Below, piece by piece: positions 17,619 to 26,634 of a DNA stretch of 33,574 bases. Position 1 is the first letter of the stretch. Every line of letters begins with the position of its first letter. Origin of the DNA: Seminavis robusta. Its lineage: Eukaryota > Bacillariophyta > Bacillariophyceae > Naviculales > Naviculaceae. The stretch is taken from positions 1 through 33,574 of the forward strand of contig CAICTM010001226.1 of the NCBI GenBank assembly GCA_903772945.1, written 5' to 3'. The notes under the pieces were generated by a model. It was given only the letters and a program-made list of their open reading frames with translations, searched no databases and was not told the DNA's origin. The position numbers were made by a program, and so were the translations under genes.

Positions 17619-18240
17619 TCAATATACGGTAGCGGAATCGATGCCCAGCGCGAGGAGGTTGGTGTTAAGCGGTGGTGGCAATTGGAAGGTTACTGTTGTC
17701 CCATCAGCTTCACAACGAAACAAAAACGTAAATCCTTGTCCCACTCCTGAAATAATTGAATAAGGATTAGGTGTAAGAAGTTCTCCAGGGCCAGCACGAC
17801 CTTTCGCGGAATAGATTTGCATGAAAGGCCGTTCGCCGCTATTCACGGCGAGACTCCATTTCCAAGCAACGAGATGCGCCCAGGAAGGGCAGAGAGCTTG
17901 TTTGATGCACAAGTTCCAGCTGATATCACCTTCAAAAGTAGCCATTGGATGTTGTGAATCACTGGAGCTTGAATAAATTCTGTATTCTCCCACCACCTTA
18001 TCCGGTTCCGCAGGGAGCCAAGGGTACTTTTCGACGGGTCCGTCACCGTTTTAGAGGTTCTTGTGATGTGGGAGACTCCGCTGGGACCTTCCGATGGATC
18101 ATAAATGCATCATTGTTGCTTTTTCTTCTTACATTCTTCCGAATAGGACACCGGATTTTGATTGCTCATCTTTGAGTAAACGTCGTCGATATACTGCGAG
18201 GCAGAAGAGGCAGTAGGAGCTGGCTTGTAACTGCGTTTCC
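17619..18240 (-). pseudogene. Possible decayed hypothetical gene
   Basis: A reverse-strand frame ends at 17619. From the ATG at 17945 it gives 108 aa (MATFEGDISWNLC ... FTFLFRCEADGTTVTFQLPPP), but the same frame reads sensibly further upstream (VEKYPWLPAEPDKVVGEYRI) to a stop near 18050. Another frame just upstream (about 18240-18000) gives YKPAPTASSASQYIDDVYSK and, after one TGA, DPSEGPSGVSHITRTSKTV. The run of compatible segments broken by a stop and a frame change suggests a gene remnant, or introns I could not place. No family recognised. Confidence 0.3.
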
Positions 18241-19270
18241 CTTGGTCCTAGGTCAGGAACACGAGGCTCTCATCGGTTTAATGCGACGTTCGTAAAAATT
18301 TTCCCCACAAGGATTGAGTCCATCATCACTGGTAGAGGAAGCAAAGTGTAGATGTTTGGAAGCGGCAGGTCTTCGAAGATAGAGGGATGAGAGGATCCGT
18401 ATTGTGTCGTTAAAAAGGAATAGCGTGTGTGCTGCTTGTGTTGTTGCGATGGCGGCGGCGGTGGAAAAGCAAATTTTGAGGATCGATACCGATTCCCAAT
18501 CGCTTTTTGATCCCTGAGTGACTTCTATTACCAACGTAGTACTCCAAGAGCTAGCTAGCTAGAGAGTGCCGTTCATGTAGCCTCCACCGGTAATGTATGA
18601 GAGGAAAACCGACTGATGGCTTGGGAATCGAAATCGGTAAAAGAGTGGCGCGCGAGCATGGGGATTGGTTCGCCAGACGTTTATTCGTGGATCGAATACC
18701 ATTGCTCGGATTCGATTCGCTGCTCAAAAATCAGGACTGGCAGACATTTAAATCCGTGAGGTTTCCTCGCGACTTAATGATGGGGATTTCAAAGGGGGCT
18801 AGTTAAAACAGTTTTTGGCAGGGCTCCACTATGCAAAACTCAGTGGCAGGACCAATTTTTCAATCAGCGCCAGGTATACGGAGGCTTTTGAGCAGGTTGG
18901 CACAGCACTGGTAAAGCACCCACCTATTGAAGTGTAAACAGATCCAAGTACCCATGACAAATCTCAATGGATCAGATATGAAAAAGCTATGGGAAGAAAA
19001 TGAGATGGGGCGATCTACACCTGGTAATGGTCTTTTCATCAAAAGGGGGAACAAATAGATGTTGTCATGACATAGTAGGGGGTATAACCAGTCTCCCCCA
19101 ACAAAATGAAGCACCACCGAAGAGACAGATGCTTTCTTGATGGAGAGCCACAAGACAGAAAGCTAAACATAGGCGTGTCGGCTCCTGCACCTTCTCCAAT
19201 CTCCAACCAGCAAAACCACAACACCACAACCACAAACTGCACATGTCTCCTTCGCATCTTGTCATCTTTG

Positions 19271-19390
19271 GGTTTGTTGTTGTTTGTTGTTGTTTGTTGT
19301 TGTTTGTTGTTGTTTGTTGTTGTTTGTTGTTGTTTGTTGTTGTTTGTTGTTATTTGTTGTTGTTTGTTGTTGTTTGTTGTTGTTTGTTGT
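19271..19390 (+). repeat. 10-bp minisatellite (tgtttgttgt)n
   Basis: Twelve consecutive decamers tgtttgttgt. The first has one change (ggtttgttgt) and the ninth one change (tatttgttgt). A 10-bp unit steps through all three frames and contains no stop on either strand, so it creates artefactual long open frames (Leu/Phe/Val/Cys on plus, Thr/Asn/Gln/Lys on minus). Confidence 0.95.
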
Positions 19391-19496
19391 TCCTCTGCTG
19401 CTGTCGACTGTGGATACAGAGACCATAACTGGCTCAGCCAATTGCACTCGATGCCCCTGCATCCACATTGTCTTGGCTGATGAGAGTGTGTTTTGG

Positions 19497-20084
19497 CTGA
19501 ACGTGGAGAGGAGATAATGACTCGACAACGTTTGTTCATGCTGTTGGAAGAGCTGGAGTTAACAGTCTTCTCCGTAGCGGTAGCCTCTCCTCTTCCTGTT
19601 ATTCGGAGCTACCGATCGACCAAAAAGGACTCGACAATGGTAATTCATCGGCCGTCGGCAGTGCAGCAGAGAAAACAACAAATAGATATGAGTTTTGTTT
19701 TCTGTGCTGAACTGAAGAAAACCGGCAACTTACCCTTGTTCTTCAAATTCCACCAACTTGGCCGTCATGGGCTGAGAACTGACTGCCATCCCATGGTCCA
19801 TAGGATTCAATGAGGGATGGCTTTCCAATCTGCACCGGAGAAGGATGGCTTGAGTGAAGCTCGATCGTAGTAGTAGTAGAGGTGCAACCGATTGATTCAA
19901 TTTCACTCGTTCGATTCATTCATTCGATCGATCGACTGCCACCGGTCTAGCTCCGTATCAAGTAGTAGAGAGGGATGCAACGGTTTGTTCAAGAGGATTG
20001 GATTGATTCCAGCTTCACTCCAGCTAAGTACTACTGGTAGTACTCATTATCCGGCCACTCGCACTATCTCCTCTCCACGTTCAG
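19497..20084. repeat. 20-bp perfect inverted repeat pair
   Basis: 19497-19516 is the exact reverse complement of 20065-20084. Similarity stops abruptly on both sides apart from weak matches, and no target duplication is evident. It may be the remnant of a foldback element or two diverged copies of a dispersed repeat in opposite orientation. Confidence 0.55.
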
Positions 20085-20608
20085 TCAAAAAGACATCGAC
20101 AATGAGGATAGAGGGAGGATACCGGTGCATAGATCAGCAATGAGGAAGCAAGGAATCGATGCTACGGCAGCAACAACTGGAGCAAAATGGAGCTACCACT
20201 GGACGACTGGCACCATGGTGATACTGATGGATTGCTGTGCTTTATGCAATTGACATGCAATAGCCCGTGCTAGCATGCCATTGGATAGCATGGCTTGTGC
20301 AAGGGATCCATAAGTCTTGAGGAGGTTAACTGAGCCAGCCATCCTTGCCGGTACACGGAAGCCACTGGAACCCGAACGAGCCTCTTGGCAGTTGCAGCAG
20401 GAATCAAAGCACTGACAGGCTGGCGGCTCCAAGCAGCAAACAACAACAAGCAACAAGGAAATTCCAACCCAATCAACATGCCGAGGCACAAGTCGTATAT
20501 CAATCTCCTGACCGGAAAGTTTTCGAACAGTCAGTACCACAACAACAGTCCACAAGCAGGTGCTCAATAAACACCAATAAACAGCCCAACTTTCCCTAGG
20601 AATTCGGA

Positions 20609-20613
20609 GATTC
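20609..20613. repeat. Target site duplication of the copia element, left
   Basis: gattc directly abuts TGTTG of the left copia LTR. The identical gattc follows CAACA of the right LTR fragment at 25934-25938. A 5-bp duplication is standard for Ty1/copia integration. Confidence 0.8.
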
Positions 20614-20747
20614 TGTTGGTTAAACACTAGAGAGACTGTAGGCCATGGTAGAGCTATTTTAAAGTCAGTCTAAAAAGAAAAGTGAGGAATCGCTTTTGGT
20701 GGTCCAGTCGATTTCGAATTTCAGTCCCGGATACTCATGACTCAACA
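20614..20747 (-). repeat. Copia 3' LTR (134 bp)
   Basis: Begins TGTTGAG and ends CAACA on the minus strand. Its outer end abuts the GATTC duplication and its inner end a purine-rich tract. Nucleotides 20681-20747 are identical to the 5' LTR remnant at 25867-25933. Confidence 0.8.
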
Positions 20748-20764
20748 CACTCCTGCCTCCATCC

Positions 20765-21570
20765 CTAAAAATCGGATGGAGGGGCATATCCCATAATCTG
20801 ATCACGGAATTTTTTGAAGGCGGCTCCTTGCAATGGCTTCGACATAAAATCTCCTATCATTTTGTCCGTAGGACAATACTCGACCACAAGATTACCCTGA
20901 TGTATCTGGTCGGTAAGGAAAAAATAACGAATATTCAAAGCTCGCGTACGACTTGTAGAACTGTCCTTGCCATTGTTTTCCAATTGGATCGTCGACTTGT
21001 TGTCTTGTTTGAGGACGATATCCAAACCCTGAGACTCCATAAACAAACGTGTCCACAACAGTTGTTGGACGGCATCATCGGCACCAACCAACTCTGCTTC
21101 GGTGCTGCTCCTCGTATTGAGCTTCTGCTTCTTCGACATGGTAATAATACCACCTTGTCCAAGAGTAGCAACTGCACCTGTGTGGGAACGGAAGTCAGGG
21201 TGAACAGCAAAAGCTGCATCAACGTACCACTTGATCACATTCAAGTTATCGGCAGAAAGGATAAGTTTGTCGTCACGCGTGCTGTCACAATAATGTAGCA
21301 TACGTAATAAAGCTTCCCAATCGCTTTCAGTCGGAGGCTGTACCCTCGTGCAAAGCACGGCGATGGTAGGGTGAATATCGGGGCGTGCTCGTTTACAGAC
21401 GAACAACCCCTTGGCAGTAAATGTGTGGTATTCCTCCGCACATTTCTGGTCCAGTTTTTCACCTGTTGAGGCGTGGAACAGAGTTTCTGCCGCTGGTGAT
21501 GATACTGTCACGTCGGGGTCAAACTTGATGGAAAAGTCGTCAACCATCTTCCCAACATATTCGGTCATGT
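20765..21570 (-). pseudogene. Copia pol fragment: RNase H domain
   Basis: Reads into the Ty1/copia RNase H domain. The landmarks in order are WYVDAAFAVHPDFRSHTGAV, KQKLNTRSSTEAELVGADDA, LLWTRLFMESQG, QDNKSTIQLENNG, RTRALNIRYFFLTD and DFMSKPLQG, then a stop at 20765. These match the C-terminal pol of diatom copia elements. One usual residue is changed (RTRA where RTRH is typical). The frame continues past 21570 to 21634, but that part is translated from the inserted gypsy LTR and is not copia. No intact polyprotein remains. Confidence 0.9.
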
Positions 21571-21870
21571 TGCAATACACGGCTCTTAGCCTTATTCGCG
21601 ACTCGATCCTAGATAGGGTTTGAGTTCGACTCATGACTGAGTCTCCTCTCGTGAATAGTCATTGAGACAGGGTTCTCAATGACCGTCTAGTCATACTAGG
21701 TTGATGATGAACATCGTCTAGATATTAGCCAGCGTGGAGTACTCCACGCTACTAGATAAATGCTAGACGAATCTTCCACGCTTCCGTTTTTGGATCGTGG
21801 AGTGAGTAGGTTGCTACCGCACCTACTCTATCACACTCTACAGTCTCCCGCGGAGTTCAGATCTACGATC
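21571..21870 (+). repeat. Gypsy 5' LTR (part shared with the 3' copy)
   Basis: Aligned without any substitution to 25559-25864. Relative to that copy it lacks one nucleotide at nine places and has three extra (near 21645). The true LTR probably extends beyond 21870, but its end and the primer-binding site could not be fixed. Confidence 0.85.
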
Positions 21871-22033
21871 TTTGATTGTGGATCTCTCTCGTTGATTAGT
21901 TTTCATAGCTTTCTAATCCTCATAACTTTCATTCTCTCAAACTCAACACTCGAAAGATCTTTACACTAGTTTTAGCGTAGTGCATTTTTGTAACAAACAC
22001 AATAGCTTCACTACCCTCAACCTATTCCTCACC

Positions 22034-23321
22034 ATGAAGATTGCAGCAAAGCGCATACACCAGCTTCGAGTCTAAGCTGGGCGACAAACCAATCCTTCCT
22101 CTCTCGACCTCGATGATGAATGCGAAATCGACGATTCTCGCTCACCACCTACAAACTTCGCACATTCCAGCAGATGCTAACACCCAAGTACACCTTCAAG
22201 GCCAAATCATCAATGGATCAGACTCCACGTAGACCATCAAGTGGGCTGGACTTATGGAGAAGGTCTTCGTTCGGGCTCGCCTTGCTACGCCTGGACAAAA
22301 ATAACCTCCTCAGAGGAGATGACTTCTAGCTCTGCAAAGAGCAGTTACGAATCTAGCTGTGCAGGCCATTGTGAAATACGTTGGAATGCTTGCGCCAGAT
22401 TGCAGTCAACGGATTGCTCAACGCGATGTACGTGGCGGGAAGACGAAGTCGCTTTCCAAGTACGTTTCCAGGCTGCTGGAACGGAGAGCTCAGCCTGCTT
22501 TGGAGATGCTGACATTACGTTTGCATAAATGCCTGTATCGAAGCGGTCTGTCCCTACAAGGCTCTTGAAAAGCAGAAACGCTTATGCGCCGCAAGATGCG
22601 TAACCTGCTGATATGTTACTCGGCTTATGTCAACAACCAGTCGGATGAACACCGATGAACTTCCTCGTCTACCACCTTTTGGACCCAACCAAACGTTGAA
22701 CCATGACGAAGTCATTGACATTGTTTGTCTGGAATTCCACGCTCGTGGATGAAGAAGATGACGAACCGACTTCGATCCTTTCTCAGCTCCTATCGGAAAA
22801 CCATTGGATTCTCGAACCATGGAATCCTCGAAGATTTGACAAGGGCGTGATGCAAGCAAGCTCCTTCGAAGAGAACAACAGCAAGAAGTACAAGTCTACT
22901 CGCAACAACGACCACTCTTCAAGAACGAAGAAAAATGGTGCGACTACACGAGTCCAGCACTCACAACACTGCTGACTGCATGACTCTGAAGAAGCTCAAG
23001 GCCAAGTCTCAGTCCTCGTCTGACAACGATAACAAGCCAGGTACAAAAAGAACAAGACTTGAAAACGCAAGTCCGACGACGCCAAACCTACACCAAGAAG
23101 AAACTCTCTGTCCTCATGAAGAAAGTTTCCAACGCTGGGTCAGGCTGATCGCAAGAAAAAAGCGAATGCAACCATGTTGCCAAGCGCAAGTCAGACAACT
23201 CCGACACGAGGACGACTCCTCTGTTGGATCCATCAACATGATGGACAAGAAAATGGCTGCCGTTGACAAGGCGCTTCCCGAATTCGACTTCAATCATTCG
23301 GAGGGAGAGATCTCCGTCTGA
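22034..23321 (+). pseudogene. Gypsy gag-like region, multiply frameshifted
   Basis: Begins at an ATG (22034) after the LTR/leader and fills the gag position. Open segments change frame repeatedly (for example 22041-22232, 22241-22528, 22935-23321). Charged Lys/Asn/Thr/Ser-rich composition fits a gag C-terminus, but I see no intact CCHC zinc knuckle. It is assigned by position only. Confidence 0.5.
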
Positions 23322-23443
23322 GGATTAGGAGGATGATGATTCAACGGAACCATGTTCCGATTTCTCATACCTAGTGATGAAGATATCTCAAATAGTAAAC
23401 AAGATTTGTTTGCAACTAACGAAGTCTACGGCAAATTAGATAA

Positions 23444-24172
23444 TTGCCTAGCGAAACTACTCAACTAGACACTGACGATCTGTTCAGCATCGTTAACTTC
23501 GTCCATGGCCAATCAACTCATCAACGTCGCAAGACAAGAGACCTCGAAACTATCGTCTATGTTAGATTTAACAGACGAGCGAAAGGGAAACGAAAACCCG
23601 TTACACTCTGTTGCTTACTGGATACAGAAGCATCCGGGATTTTAATTACTCAAACTCATGCTAAGAGTTTACTCATGAAGAATCATGGGGGCGTCCAAAC
23701 ACTACGGACTGCTTCTACGAAGGAATTGAAACCCCGCACGAAGTGTAAGGGCACACTCGTGATTCCTGAGTTCCACGATAATAGAATTATCAAATGGAAT
23801 TTACACGTCACCAAGAACTTGGGGGCGCAAGACGTGATCATAGGTCAAGACACTCTCTTCGACCTAAGAATCAAGTTTGATTTCACTACCATGTCATTGG
23901 AGTGGAACAGCGTATTTTTCCCTGCGAAAGATGGCGATACCGATAGAAAGGAGAACTTCTCCATTCCCGATCCTGCAGCTGTCAGCGACAATGCAGATAG
24001 TCTCAAGAAGATTCTTGATACGACATACGAACAAGCAGACTTAAGGCAGATGTGCCAGAGTCGAAACCAGTTAAATAAGGAAGAGCAAGAACTGCCTCAT
24101 GCCTTTCAACCAAGTGCTTCGGCCCAGTCGAGGATACTTTGGGAGAGTTGCGAATGGACGACTACGAAGTAG
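23444..24172 (+). pseudogene. Gypsy aspartic protease segment
   Basis: A 242-codon open frame (no ATG at its start) containing CCLLDTEASGILI, the retropepsin active-site strand, with DTEA encoded at 23621-23632 where D-T/S-G-A is expected. The Gly-to-Glu change next to the catalytic Asp should inactivate it. The second flap-like part (LGAQDVIIGQDTLFDLRIKFDF) is typical of gypsy proteases. Confidence 0.8.
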
Positions 24173-24840
24173 AACTTCGTCCCGACGCTAAATCCTATTA
24201 TACTAGGGCTCACCCTACTCCACGGGTCCATACCAACACTCTTAAGAAGGAGGTTGAACGTCTCTGCGAGGCAGGAATACTCAAGAAGGTGAATCGTTCC
24301 GAGTGGGCGGCACCAACTTTTATCATTCCCAAGAAAGAGGGATCTGTACGATTCATCTCTGATTTCCGGGAACCGAACAAAAGGATCAAGCGGAAGCCTT
24401 ATCCTATCCCAAAAATACAGGACATGCTCTTGGACCTAGATGGATTCAAGTGCGCTACTAGTCAGTCTAGACCTGAACACGGGACACTACCACATCGAGC
24501 TGTCACCTCACTCGAAGCAACACTGTACCATTGCACTCCCGAGGGGAAAGCACGAGTACCAGAGGTTGCCAATGGGTCTATGTAATAGTACCAGAGGTTG
24601 CCAATGGGTCTATGTAATAGTCCCGACATCTTCCAAAGGAAGATGAAAACACGCATGCATGACTTAGAAAATGTCCGTGCATATATTGATGATCAACTCA
24701 TCCTAACTGACGTCGATCTGGCAGATCGCGTTGAATAGTTAGATGACCTTTTCCAAAGACTTCAAGAAGTCGGGGTTAAAATCAACATTACCAAGGCCTT
24801 CCTCGAAAGGAAAACCTTGAGTATCTAGACAATTGGGCTA
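24139..24840 (+). pseudogene. Gypsy reverse transcriptase, broken
   Basis: The N-terminal fingers are readable (VERLCEAGILKKVNRSEWAA, KKEGSVRFISDFRE, KRKPYPIPKIQDML). A frame change near 24450 leads to SLDLNTGHYHIEL and HEYQRLPMGL. The catalytic AYIDD box is encoded at 24679-24693, followed by LFQRLQEVGVKINITKA. A 32-bp tandem duplication (24555-24618) and a stop near 24738 interrupt it. Motif order is that of Ty3/gypsy RT. Confidence 0.88.
24555..24618 (+). repeat. 32-bp perfect tandem duplication inside RT
   Basis: 24555-24586 is repeated exactly at 24587-24618 (gtaccagaggttgccaatgg and following). Because 32 is not a multiple of three it shifts the frame, and it introduces stop codons between the LPMGL motif and the YIDD box. 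The perfect identity points to a recent event or an assembly error. Confidence 0.9.
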
Positions 24841-25028
24841 CTCGAGAAGGAATCCAACCCTTAACTAAAAGGATAATAGATGCGATCCAACTATCGCTCT
24901 TCCGACCAACAGGAAGGAACTTCGTGGATTCATTGGACCAATGAACTACCAAGGGCTGCTCCAAGACAGCAGACGGAGTAACCATCGTTCTGAAACAGAC
25001 GTGGGTTACCCAGTATCCATGACCGGTT

Positions 25029-25425
25029 GTCATGGACAGAGAACGTGAGTCCCGCGCAGAGGTCGAGAAGACTCTCCGGGATGAACGTGGACTTCGTCGC
25101 AAGTTCACGCGCGTCAATCGTGACAAGATTCACCACATCCGTTTCAAAGCAAACCGGAAATACATTAAGGAACGTCGCCAACGACTTATCCAGAAAAACA
25201 CCGATAAGATAAGGAGAACACGACACGTGTCCCTCATCAACACCATGTCAACGATACTATGATGATTCATCAGTATCAGAACCGTTAGTACGGTCAGCCA
25301 AAGGTCCTTACCACACAGACCGAGTCAATAACAATGGCACTGTACGGCTCCGACATACTACCGCCAGTAGCGGCACAGTCTACCAGACTTGGAACATAAG
25401 GTATTTACACCCATACAAGGCCTGA
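25029..25425 (+). pseudogene. Gypsy integrase C-terminal remnant
   Basis: A basic, charged stretch from about 25032 (EVEKTLRDERGLRRKF) is followed at 25300-25425 by KGPYHTDRVNNNGTVRLRH...IRYLHPYKA and a stop, resembling the GPY/F module at the end of gypsy integrases. The zinc-binding and catalytic D,D(35)E parts are missing, consistent with an internal deletion between about 24850 and 25030. Confidence 0.65.
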
Positions 25426-25558
25426 TCCCCTTGTAGGATTGCCATCGTGCGACGCACATGTCTACATCCAATCTCCGGAGAGTGCCCCGCACTTTAATTC
25501 ATATGTTCTCCTTGTCCGACTGATGTCGTGCCTTCCGTGACCCTTGTCAGGGGGCGAA

Positions 25559-25864
25559 TGCAATACACGGCTCTTAGCCTTATTCGCGACTCGATCCTAG
25601 ATAGGGTTTGAGTTCGACTCATGACTGAGTCTCTCGTGAATAGTCATTGAGACAGGGTTCTCAATGACCGCTCTAGTCATACTAGGTTGATGATGAAACA
25701 TCGCTCTAGATATTTAGCCAGCGTGGAGTACTTCCACGCTACTAGATAAATGCTAGACGAATCTTCCACGCGTTCCGTTTTTGGATCGTGGAGTGAGTAG
25801 GATTGCTACCGCAACCTACTCTATCACACTCTACAGTCTCCCGCGGGAGTTCAGATCTACGATC
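25559..25864 (+). repeat. Gypsy 3' LTR, truncated
   Basis: Starts TGCAATACACGG after a purine-rich tract, and matches 21571-21870 with ten indels and no substitutions. It ends at ...ctacgatc, where the copia LTR fragment begins two nucleotides later. Confidence 0.85.
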
Positions 25865-25866
25865 CT

Positions 25867-25933
25867 AGTGAGGAATCGCTTTTGGTGGTCCAGTCGATTT
25901 CGAATTTCAGTCCCGGATACTCATGACTCAACA
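25867..25933 (-). repeat. Copia 5' LTR remnant (67 bp)
   Basis: Identical over 67 nt to 20681-20747. Its outer end (TGTTGAG on the minus strand) abuts the right GATTC duplication. The inner half of the LTR is deleted at the junction with the gypsy LTR. Confidence 0.85.
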
Positions 25934-25938
25934 GATTC
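25934..25938. repeat. Target site duplication of the copia element, right
   Basis: gattc, identical to 20609-20613. Removing the element would join ...gaattcgga-gattc-actgttgcg, the inferred empty site. Confidence 0.8.
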
Positions 25939-26634
25939 ACTGTTGCGAAAAAGCGAAAAATGGTGGATTATTCCATCAGAAAGCCCTGGCTAAGTACTCT
26001 ATTGGACCACAGAAAACACTGCTTTGCATTACACCACCATGGAAAATCCATTCCGATGTCTCCATTCAGATGTTTTACCACAAGTTATCTACCAATACGC
26101 CAGGGATTTACCTGAAGGGATCAGGCGGATGAGATCACTCTCACTATAGATGAAGAAAATGGCCTCATTGGTGTGATGCTCAAATTGGGGATGTGTATTG
26201 ATGCTTTTTCGGCATGAGCGGGTCCCTCCTCCCTTCCGGTCAGGGACGGAACCGATCGCTGGGTCCACCAACTTGCAATGGGAGCATGCACAACAAGATT
26301 GCAAGGATACGGTGGCACCTGGTACGTGTAGGAGGAAAAGTCAACATTATCGATCCAGCATCCAGCACCTTGGTCTCTGAACGTCACCGTACTAATACCC
26401 AGAAGACAGAGCCTGGGACCACGGCACATGGTGCGGACGCCAGCAATTGAGGACCGTGACTCGACTCAGGCTCTAGATAGCAGGAAATAACCAACAGTAG
26501 ACTAGACTATGAATACATTGGCGACTCATTGCTAGTAGTTGGAATCCAAGGAACAAATAATATAGTACCTCTGAAATTTTTAAAATGTAAACTGTTCAAC
26601 TCTTGACCTTCCCAAAATGTTGGCTCTCAGATGA
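25939..26634. other. Intergenic region right of the retroelement
   Basis: About 700 bp with only short open frames and no recognisable domain. Includes the 3' flank of the minus-strand surface-protein gene that ends at 26635. Confidence 0.5.

Larger units (their letters stand above)
18241..20608. other. Gene-poor interval left of the retroelement
   Basis: About 2.4 kb without a gene I can support. Contains an agctagctagctag run (18549-18562), the 10-bp minisatellite (19271-19390), a perfect 20-bp inverted repeat (19497-19516 / 20065-20084), and AGT/ATCG-rich simple sequence at about 19868-19945. The reverse frame 20193-20627 runs into the copia LTR and has no recognisable domain. Confidence 0.5.
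21571..25864 (+). mobile_element. Ty3/gypsy-type LTR retrotransposon, defective, nested in copia
   Basis: Plus-strand element starting TGCAATACACGG at 21571, with a matching 3' LTR from 25559 preceded by a purine-rich tract (cagggggcgaa). In order it holds a gag-like region with many stops, an aspartic protease, gypsy-type reverse transcriptase (YIDD box), then after a large deletion only the C-terminal GPY/F-like tail of an integrase. RNase H and the integrase core are absent or unrecognisable. Protease before RT and a GPY tail support Ty3/gypsy rather than copia. The 3' LTR is cut off at 25864 by the deletion, so no target duplication can be seen. Confidence 0.85.
20614..25933 (-). mobile_element. 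Ty1/copia LTR retrotransposon remnant, interrupted by a gypsy element
   Basis: Minus-strand element bounded by TGTTG...CAACA ends and a GATTC duplication. In transcript order it keeps only the first 67 nt of the 5' LTR (25933-25867), then the foreign gypsy block (25864-21571), then the last part of pol (RNase H) and a full 134-bp 3' LTR (20747-20614) preceded by a purine-rich tract (ggatggaggcaggag). gag, protease, integrase and reverse transcriptase of copia are missing. The simplest history is copia insertion, gypsy insertion into its RNase H region, and then one deletion joining the gypsy 3' LTR to the copia 5' LTR. Confidence 0.85.

Noticed and set aside
18253..18534. 93-codon minus-strand ORF
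   Set aside because: Its first codon is TTG, no ATG opens a meaningful part, and no domain or splice partner was found.
19039..19539. Long minus-strand ORF rich in Thr/Asn/Gln/Lys, and its plus-strand Leu/Val/Cys counterparts
   Set aside because: Produced by the stop-free 10-bp minisatellite; flanking residues show no protein-like conservation.
20193..20627. 144-codon minus-strand ORF with hydrophobic stretches
   Set aside because: It begins inside the copia LTR and crosses the target duplication; the remainder has no recognisable domain.
20681..25933. 67-bp repeat as a complete very short LTR (TRIM-like)
   Set aside because: Extending the left copy to TGTTG at 20614 gives matching GATTC duplications, so the LTR is 134 bp and the right copy is truncated.
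26121..26429. 102-codon minus-strand ORF right of the retroelement
   Set aside because: No domain, no favourable start context, and overlapping frames of similar length on the other strand.
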